Below are positions 56,475 to 64,000 of a stretch of 64,000 nucleotides of DNA, piece by piece. This stretch comes from Mallotus nudiflorus (taxonomy: Eukaryota > Streptophyta > Magnoliopsida > Malpighiales > Euphorbiaceae): the NCBI GenBank assembly GCA_947683625.1, contig CANTUR010001408.1:1-64000 (forward strand), given 5' to 3'. How positions within the stretch are numbered: position 1 is the first letter of the stretch; each line of letters opens with the position of its first letter. The translations under genes were made by a program, and so were the position numbers. Under the pieces are notes generated by a model. It was not told the DNA's origin. It made no database searches and worked only from the letters and a program-made list of their open reading frames with translations.

Positions 56475-57303
56475 TCACGAGCATCTTTCGAAGTGGTCAC
56501 GAGCAGTCCGTCAATGGAGCATTTGGAGCACATTTTTGCCAAAAGATGGCAGCGCTCCTCACGAGCTGGTGGCTCATGACCTACTCGTGAGCAGACCCCT
56601 GACAGCATTCCAATGAGAATTTTTTAATATAACGGCTATAATTTCACCCCTCACGAGCAATGTTCACTCGTGAGGCACTCGTGAGTAGCCCTTGAGCTGC
56701 CATAAGTTTAAGAATTGATTCAAAATCAATTTTAAATGTTGGAGACATGATTCACACATTTTTGAGTGTTTTTCTATATAAACACAACTTAGAATTCAAT
56801 TGAAAGGTTAAGAATACTTGTTTATCATTCATCATTTTCTTAAACATTCAATTGAGCTCTAAAACATTCTTTTAAACAAATATAACTCTTATGAGAGTTG
56901 GTGAGTGATTAGAATAGATATTCTTATTCTTCTATTTTCTGGGTTTAGAAAATGAGAAGTGAGATTCTATTCTAAAGGAATTGGTTTAAGTGTTTAGCCA
57001 TTAAAACACTTGGGAATTTAGTTTTTGAGTGAGCCTTGAAAACTCAAGATTGTAAGGTTATAAAAGTGAGCCATAAAACTCTTGTGTATTCTCAATCTTG
57101 TTAATAAGATTGTGGGTGATTAAAAAATCCTAACTTGGGGATAAGTTAGGTAGAGACGTAGGATTATTTGTGAATCCAAACTCCTTAAATATTTGTATTC
57201 TTCATTCTTTCTTCTCTACTCTTACTCACTTCTTGTAAATAATTCCTTTAATTTTCCATTTTTATTCGATAGTCCTATTCACCCCGCTTCTAGGACTCTT
57301 TCA
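56475..57303 (+). repeat. 5' LTR of the Sirevirus (left end missing)
   Basis: Ends CTCTTTCA at 57303. Its first 215 bases hold seven copies of CACGAG or its reverse CTCGTG. The rest matches the LTR fragment at 1-590. Confidence 0.75.
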
Positions 57304-57305
57304 AT

Positions 57306-57317
57306 TGGTATCAGAGC
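57306..57317 (+). other. Primer-binding site of the Sirevirus
   Basis: TGGTATCAGAGC two bases after the LTR; initiator tRNA-Met. Confidence 0.9.
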
Positions 57318-57336
57318 TTGAATTCTAGGTACTTCA

Positions 57337-59300
57337 TTGCTAGAATACAAGATTATAGGGAGTGAATCACAAAACATCTCTTTTCTTAGACCTTTCTTTG
57401 ATGGTAGTGACTATCCACATTGGAAATTCAAAATGAAATTATGTCTTGATTGTGATTCCATCAAACTTTGGGATATTTTCCTAAGAGGTTGGGAACCACC
57501 TATAACTATCATTGATGGTGTGGTAACTACACTTACAAAAAGCCAATGGAGTGTTAATCAAAAGGAAGAAAATCATAAAAATAAGAAGGCTATGATTACT
57601 CTAGTCTCCTCCATGACAAGAGAAAAAGGAGGCAAGCTTCAACATTGCATTTCAGCTAAAGAAATATGGGAGACCTTGGAGAATCACTATGAAGGCAACA
57701 TTCAAGTAAGAAGCAAGAAGGTTCAACTTCATATGTATGAATATGAACTCTTCAAAATGAAGTCTCAAGAATCAATCACAGAAATGACAAACTATCTCAA
57801 TGATCTCCTCACAACCCTCAAGAAACTTGGAAAACATTTCTTTAAGGAAGAGGTTAACAACAAGATTCTAAGAATCCTACCTAAGAAGAATTAGGAATCT
57901 CGTGTTACCTCAATTGAGGAAGCTTAAGACCTCTCCACTCTATCAACTAATGTGCTCATTGGTAAGCTCTTGACACATGAGCTCACCATCAAGCAAAGAG
58001 GTGAAGAACAAGAAGAGAAAGAAGAAAAGAAAAAGAGCATTGCTCTAAAAGCTCTTCAAGAAGATAGTGAAGAGGAAAGAATTGAAGATTCTAGTGATGA
58101 AGATGGTGACATTACCATGCTCACTAAGAACTTCAAGAAGTTCTTAAGAAAGAAAAATTTCTCAAGAATAAGGGACTTCAACAAGAAGTTCGAAGGAGAT
58201 GGAAGGAAGAAAACAAAAGAGGTTACTTGCTATCAATGCAAGAAATCGTGACATATTAGAAATGAATGTCTCAAACTCAAATTCAAGAGCAAGGGAGCAA
58301 AAGATAAGAAAAAGGCATTCAAAGCTACTTGGGATGATTCCTCTGAATCCGAAGAGGAAGAGGAACAACAAGAAGTTACCAATCTTTGCTTTATGGCTAT
58401 TGAAAACAAAAATGAGGTATCATCCACTTCTTACTCCTCTTTTGATGATTGTGATGAATATTATGATGATGATGATGATGATGATGATGAGAGCTCTATT
58501 GTGAGCAAATTACTTGCTAAATGCAAAAGTTTGTTATCTAAGAAGAAAAAATATAAACATGAGTTAGCTAGCTTAAGTAAGGATTTTGAATGTTTAAAAA
58601 TTGTTTTGCTAAACTTGTTGCATCAAATGAAAAACTTGTTAGTGATGCTAAGTCTTCAAATTCTTTGGAAGACCAACTTAAGAAAGCAAATGATAAAAAA
58701 CATAGGCTTTCTAAGGAAGTCTTAGAATTAAAAAATTCCATTGCTAAATTTAAGAGAGGAAAAGAAACTTTAGATAGTCTTCTTGACTCTTAAAAATTTC
58801 ATGGAGATACCCATGGAATTGGATATAAAAATGGAATGTCTTCATCATCCTCATCACATATTACTTTTGTTAAAGCTTCACATGATTCTACTCCTTCAAC
58901 CTCTAATGAGATTCAAGCTAAAAAATCTCATGTGTTAAATAGTAAGGCTAAGTCTTATAAGATTAGCCCTTCATTAACACAAAGGGATAAGCCTCAAACT
59001 AGAGCACTTCAACTTAAGCATGCTTATATGTACACTAGACATAATTACAATAGGTATGCTGCACAACACAATGCACATAAACATATTACACAAACTTATC
59101 GAAATGCTCATCACCATTGCCAATGTATGTCTCACTCAATGTCACAAAACAATAAGAGATACACACAATACCAAAGGCATGATGCACACACTAGAAAAGC
59201 ATTTCATTCTAGGAAAAATAAATTTAAAAATGTTGTATGTTCGTATTGCATGATCAAAGGACATACCAATAATGTGTGCTTCTATAAAAACTGCACATGA
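57337..59300 (+). pseudogene. Gag of the Sirevirus
   Basis: 57337-57894 holds the Gag core (FFDGSDYPHWKFKMKLCLD; AKEIWETLENHYEG; KILRILPKKN) and ends in TAG. It continues 57952-58251 (HELTIKQRGEEQEEKEEKKK) to a knuckle CYQC...HIRNEC in which TGA at 58249-58251 stands where Gly is usual. Beyond it come an acidic segment with eight or more Asp in a row (58393-58725, from GAT repeats), a Lys-rich coiled-coil-like part (58590-58793) and a His-rich part (58836-59300; KNVVCSYCMIKGHTNNVCFY, with a second CX2CX4HX4C knuckle spaced correctly). The second knuckle is intact. Several frame changes make the protein non-functional. Confidence 0.75.
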
Positions 59301-59451
59301 ATTTTCTTCCTTTGGATTATCTTGAAACTAACCAACCTAGACCAAGAAAGGTTTAGGTTCAAAAGAACATTTAAAATATTTTATGTAGGTGTGCTTGAAA
59401 TCGACAAGAACAAAAAGCAAGTGATATCTTGATATTGGATGTTCAAGGCAC

Positions 59452-59787
59452 ATGACGGGAGACAAAGAGCAATTCAATAAACTTGATGCTAAGGATGGAG
59501 GACATATTACCTTCGGTGATAATACAAAAGGAAAAGTTATTGGCATTAGAGAAATAGGTAATCCTCAATCCTTATCTATACATCATGTGTTATTTGTTGA
59601 TGGTCTTAAACATAATTTGCTAAGTATAAGTCAATTATATGATATGGGAAATAAGGTGACTTTCTATCCTAAAAATTACTTTGTTAGTAGTCTTGATGAA
59701 GATAAAGTAATTTTTAGTGGTGAAAGAGTAGATAACGTTTATGTTATTGATTTGAATAAAATTGATAACAAAGACATAAAATGCTGA
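59452..59787 (+). pseudogene. Protease-to-integrase segment of the Sirevirus
   Basis: The sequence before the ATG includes a worn start of the protease (the Asp-Ser/Thr-Gly box is replaced by a stop and other residues near 59430). The open part has GGHITFGDNTKGKVIGIREI and HHVLFVDGLKHNLLSISQLY, the standard segment between active site and pre-integrase domain in copia. It ends at 59787, where the pre-integrase domain should start. Confidence 0.7.
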
Positions 59788-59807
59788 ATGTCGATTTCCC
59801 ATGACAC

Positions 59808-61940
59808 TTGCCTCTATACTTTTGGGCGGAAGCCGTTAATACATCTTGTTATATTTCAAATCGAGTTTTCAAAAGACCAATTTTAAATAAAACATCTTAT
59901 GAGCTATGGAACAATAGAAAACCCAAAATCTCATATCTAAGAGTATTTGGATGCAAGTGCTTTATATTGAACACTAAGGATAATTTTGGGAAATTTGATT
60001 CCAAAGCTAATGAAGGAATTTTCCTAGGCTATTTCATCTCTAGCAAAGCATATAGAGTCTTTAATAAGAGAACTCTAGTAGTTGAAGAGTCAATGCATGT
60101 GGTATTTGATGAATCAAACTCACTTGATCCTATAAAGGATGTTTTTAGTGTTGATGATCTTGTAGGTGACAATGAGATTGTGGAAACACAAGAAGAAAAT
60201 GCTAGTAAGCCTTTGGAACTTGAAGATCCAAGCAAGAAGGAAAATGAGGAGATACCTCAACCTACCTTGAAGGATGAACTTCCAAAGGATTGGAAATTCA
60301 AGAAAGCTCACCCTCAAGACCTCATTATAGGTGACACTACAAAAGGGTTAACTACTAGAGCTAAACTTAAGTCTATTATTAATTTAGCTTTCATTTCTCA
60401 AATTGAACCCAAAAATGTTGATAATGCTTTGAGTGATGAAATTTGGGTCCTTGTTATGCAAGAAGAGTTAAATCAATTTGAGAGAAACAAGGTTTGGACC
60501 TTGGTTCCTAGACCTAAACATCATCCTATTATAAGCACCAAATGAGTGTTTAGAAATAAGATGAATGAACAAGGTGTCATAACTAGGAACAAAGCTAGAC
60601 TAGTAGCTAAAGGATATAATCAAGAGGACGAAATTGATTATGATGAAACCTTTGCCCCCATTACAAGGTTAGAAGCTATTAAGATGCTGCTTGCATTTCC
60701 ATCATATATGGTTTTTAGACTTTATCAAATGGATGTTAAAAGTGCATTTTTAAATGGTTTTATTGAAGAGGAGGTATATGTTGAACAACCTCCGGGTTTT
60801 AAAAATTTTGACTCTCCAAATCATGTTTTTAAATTATTAAAAGGATTGTATGGATTGAAACAAGCTCCAAGAGCTTGGTATGAAAGATTGAGTAACTTTT
60901 TACTAGAGAAAGGTTTTTCTAAAGGAAAGGTTGACACAACTCTTTTCATAAAGAAATCCAAGCATGATTTATTAATTGTTCAAATTTATGTTGATGACAT
61001 TATTTTTGGTGCTATTAACCATTGCTTGTGTGACGATTTTTCTAAGTTAATGCAAGGAGAATTTGAGATGAGTATGATGGGAGAACTCAAGTTCTTTATT
61101 GGACTTCAAATCAAGCAATGTAAAGATGGGATTTTCATCAATCAAACCAAATATGCAAGGGACATTCTCAAGAAGTTTGCAATGGATGGAGCTAAATCAA
61201 GCAAAACTCCAATGAGTACCATAACCAAACTCAACAAAGATGAGAATGGAAAACCGGTTGATGAAAAACGATTTAGAGGTATGATCAAATCCCTTCTTTA
61301 TTTAACCGTTAGTAGACCCGATATTATGTTTGCTACTTGCTTGTGTGCTAGATTTCAATCAAGTCCTAGAGAGTCTCATTTGAATGTTATCAAAAGGATA
61401 TTTAAATATCTTTGTGGTATAATGCATTTAGGATTTTTGTATCCTAGGAGTTCTTCCTTTGACTTGATTAGTTATTATGATGCTAATTTTACTGATAGCC
61501 TACTAGATAGAAAAAGCACTTCCAGAACTTGTCAAATTTTAGGAAATTGCTTAGTTTCTTGGTTTAGTAAGAAACAGGTTTCTCTTACCTTGTCTACCGC
61601 TAAAGCAGAATATGTGGCGGCTAGTTGTTGTTACACCCAAGTTCTATGGCAAAAACAACAACTTTTGGACTATGGCATTGATATTAATCACATTCCAATT
61701 AAGTGTGATAATACAAGTGCTATAAACCTTAGTAAGAATCCCATTCAACATTCTAGAACTAAGCATATTGATATTAGACATCATTTCTTACATGATCATA
61801 TGCAAAATGGTGATATTTTTCTTGATTTTGTTGACACTAATCATCAATTAGCAGACATCTTTACCAAGCCTCTTTGTGAGGAAAGATTGAATTTTATTAA
61901 GCATGAACTTAGTATGATTGATGGCTCAAGCTTGTCTTGA
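59808..61940 (+). pseudogene. Integrase C-terminus, RT and RNase H of the Sirevirus
   Basis: 59808-60545 starts at PLYFWAEAVNTSCYI, which belongs well after the integrase catalytic core, and includes KPKISYLRVFGCKCFI and the RT approach (ELNQFERNKVWTLV). A TGA at 60543-60545 stands where the family has Trp (WVFRNK). From 60546 RT-RNase H is open for 464 codons: ARLVAKGYNQEDEIDYDETF, AFLNGFIEEEVYVEQPPGF, YGLKQAPRAWYE, YVDD at 60987-60998, FIGLQIKQ, then RNase H (STAKAEYVAASCC; CDNTSAINLSKNPIQHSRTK; HLADIFTKPL-like LADIFTKPLCEERL). RT and RNase H themselves look intact, but they lie behind a stop and behind a lost integrase core. Confidence 0.85.
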
Positions 61941-63789
61941 TCACTTATTAAATTGATGAATTGATGTTTGGATTCTTATGTGATCATGTTCTTTAGAAAA
62001 ATTATTTTCAACATCATGTATATATTTTGTTTTAAAAGTATTTGCTTTAGCAAATTTAATTCATATACATGATATATTGTATTTCCCATTTGCATGATTT
62101 TTGTACTAATTTTATTTGATTTGGATCTATATGGATTCCTTCAATTTTTTGTCAAAACCCTCCTATTTTGCAAATTAACAATTAATTATTGAGCTAAATT
62201 CAATTAATTAATTATTTTAATTTAGCATAAATATTCCTCCTCCTCAACAATTTTTTTTTTTTTGTATTTTTTGGCTAGTTTATGTTTGGTTTATTTTCAG
62301 TATACTTTTCATATATAAGTTTTGAGCTGTTAAGTGTGTTTTATGACTATTTTTCATCATTTTATTTTCGGTTTATTTTCTGGATATAAACCATGAGCTG
62401 TTAGTCTATTTTTTAATTCATTTTATGACAGTTTCTGTTCGGTTTATTTTCTGGATATAAGTCATGAGCTGTTTATTTATTTTATAATTATTTTATGACA
62501 GTTTACGTTCAGTTTATTTTCTGGATATAAGACATGAACTGTTAGTTTTATGTCTTGTCTACAATTGGTATTTTAATATCATTGTAGCTCTCTCCTATTA
62601 ATGCAATTTTATTTGCATTTTGGTAAGGAGGGAAAAATATTTGAGTTTGTTTGATTTTTTATTTATTGTGTTTTCTTAGGAATTGTTTTTATCTTTGATA
62701 ATGCATGAATATTTTTAAGATTTGGTCTATCTGTGCATTTTGACAAAGGAGGAAAAATAATTGAGTTTGCATGCATACTTAGTTAATTTCTTCTAAGGAA
62801 GAGAAATTTTTTTCAAAAATGTGTTTATATAAGTGACATAACTATGTGATAGTGTGTCCTTAATATCAATTTTTTTTTTAATCCATTGAAATAGGGGGAG
62901 AAATTGTTTGAATTTATTTCATAAATTTTTTTTCATGCATAGTAACAATGTAAGTATGGCTAGTTTTGTCCTTGTGATAAATAACCTTATTTTGCTTACT
63001 TTATTTATATATGACATGAATTTTTTTTATGCATGACTATTAATTGTGCTTATTTATGCAAAATTCATATTCATGTATAAATTCTTCTTGGGAATGGTTT
63101 TTATCTTTTAAAATGACATGAATTTTATAAAGATTTTAAGTATCTTTGCTTGCATTATTTTGGTTCTTGATCTTTTATTTCCTTTAGTATTTTTGGCTCC
63201 CTTAGGTCATAATTTCCCCTTATATCTCTCTTTTTTCTTTTTGTCTTTGACAAAGGGGGAGAAGAAGCTATGTACTTAGGGGATAAATAATTGTTTAAGA
63301 TATGCTAAGTACCACATGATTATGTATGATTGAATAGCTAAACTCTACATGATCATGTGATGTTTAAATATAGCATACATACTATTTTGTGATGCATTAT
63401 GTTTGAAATTATTTCCTTTATATTGTTTGATAATTTGTTATGTTGTCTTTATTTTTGACAAGAAGGATAATAAAATTTATTTATATTTCTTATCATGTCC
63501 AATAAGGAGGAGAAATAAAGAAATATATTTTTGTTAAAGGAACATATTTGTTAAACCCTTATACATGCTATGATAATTCATTTATTTATATGCTATGATA
63601 CATGATAAATATTGAATTTATACACATGTTAAGGGGGAGCAGAATATTTTCTCTTTTTGCATCTATTTAATTTGAAAGGGCGAGCTATTCTTATTTAATA
63701 TGCTTATACATGTTATTTATTTTTTACACACACACACATATTATTTATCATCTTTTCAAATTGGTTGTCAAAGCTAAAAAGGGGGAGAT
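61941..63789 (+). other. Non-coding 3' region of the Sirevirus with multiple purine tracts
   Basis: No open frame of note, so no envelope-like gene. Four units of about 72 bp (GGTTTATTTTCTGGATATAA...) run from about 62270 to 62550. Purine tracts resembling the true polypurine primer are at about 62625, 62745, 62893, 63252, 63460, 63501, 63631 and 63776. The last one, AAAAAGGGGGAGA, abuts the 3' LTR. Confidence 0.75.
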
Positions 63790-64000
63790 TGTTTACCATT
63801 TGCATGATCAAACTCCTAATTTTGGACTTTGACAAACAATTTTTATACTAATAATTTCAAATAAGTGTGTAGGGAATTATATACCAAACATATACCAAGC
63901 ATATACACTTTTGGATGAATAGTGACTTTCGAGTTGATTGAACCTCTGAGATTGAATAAGGCTTTTGACATATTTAGAGCTCTTAAATGAGAAAATGAGC
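63790..64000 (+). repeat. Start of the 3' LTR of the Sirevirus
   Basis: Begins TGTTTACCATTTGC directly after the last purine tract; cut by the end of the window. Confidence 0.75.

Larger units (their letters stand above)
56475..64000 (+). mobile_element. Sirevirus (Ty1/copia) with deleted integrase core
   Basis: Plus-strand element: 5' LTR remnant to 57303, primer site 57306-57317, gag 57337 to about 59300, protease 59452-59787, integrase C-terminal part and RT-RNase H 59808-61940, a long non-coding 3' region with eight purine tracts, and the first 211 bases of a 3' LTR (from 63790) before the window ends. Gag with an extended acidic region, multiple purine tracts and a long untranslated 3' segment are Sirevirus traits. 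The 3' LTR start (TGTTTACCATTTGC) is not found at the left end, so the 5' LTR has lost its beginning. Confidence 0.85.

Noticed and set aside
62625..63788. CRISPR-like spacing of purine runs
   Set aside because: Intervals are irregular, the runs are not identical and the context is a plant retrotransposon.
61941..63789. Possible envelope-like gene of the Sirevirus
   Set aside because: Some Sireviruses carry one here, but no open frame, membrane segment or coding bias is visible.

Overview
This is plant nuclear DNA, almost certainly from a eudicot. It carries intron-split terpene synthase (TPS) genes, Ty3/gypsy and Ty1/copia retrotransposons of plant-only lineages (Tekay/Del chromovirus, Tat/Ogre, Sirevirus), MITEs, and an endogenous caulimovirid, all in AT-rich filler. 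I see no bacterial genes, CRISPR array, tRNA gene or rRNA gene. The species cannot be fixed from the sequence alone.

Host genes. The only recognisable host gene family is terpene synthase, in two broken copies. A seven-exon TPS-g-like (linalool/nerolidol synthase-like) gene lies on the minus strand at 26895-29785; it has a frameshift in exon 2 and an in-frame stop at the end of exon 3. A two-exon relic of a related gene lies on the plus strand at 5515-6115. This looks like a decayed corner of a TPS cluster. A tandem array of exon-like units at 2440-3111 (minus strand) may be another gene fragment, of unknown identity.

Layout. 1-590 Sirevirus-like LTR tail; 591-5514 AT-rich DNA with a diverged duplication and the exon-like array; 5515-6115 TPS relic; 6125-11760 decayed endogenous pararetrovirus; 11830-12567 minus-strand copia gag relic; 13084-22358 a complete but decayed Tat-lineage gypsy element on the minus strand, with an antisense extra gene on the plus strand; 22900-23698 a MULE-type element with a perfect 9-bp target duplication; 26895-29785 the TPS pseudogene; 29860-46103 a minus-strand copia element (target duplication GTGGC) that holds, nested inside it, a young and apparently intact Tekay/Del element at 31933-43104 (target duplication ATTAC, both LTRs 3076 bp); 46113-46120 the displaced TATA box of the TPS gene; 46467-46748 a hairpin MITE; 47039-47305 a Stowaway MITE; 47648-50885 a solo LTR of the Tekay family (target duplication AAACT); about 51040-51610 a copia LTR relic; 52130-55000 an Ogre-like relic; 55030-56470 a truncated Tekay-family LTR; 56475-64000 a Sirevirus with a deleted integrase core.

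The most notable points. (1) The copia/Tekay nest sits exactly between the TPS TATA box and its start codon and pushes them 16 kb apart. (2) The Tekay element encodes one uninterrupted 1583-residue Gag-Pol with canonical catalytic residues, but its Gag zinc knuckle has Tyr in place of His. (3) Its LTR and leader show a chain of canonical splice sites ending two bases before the Gag ATG. (4) The Tat element carries the antisense extra gene, dual RNase H and 3' minisatellite expected of its lineage. No wholly new biological system was evident; the novelty is in the arrangement and in details of the mobile elements.
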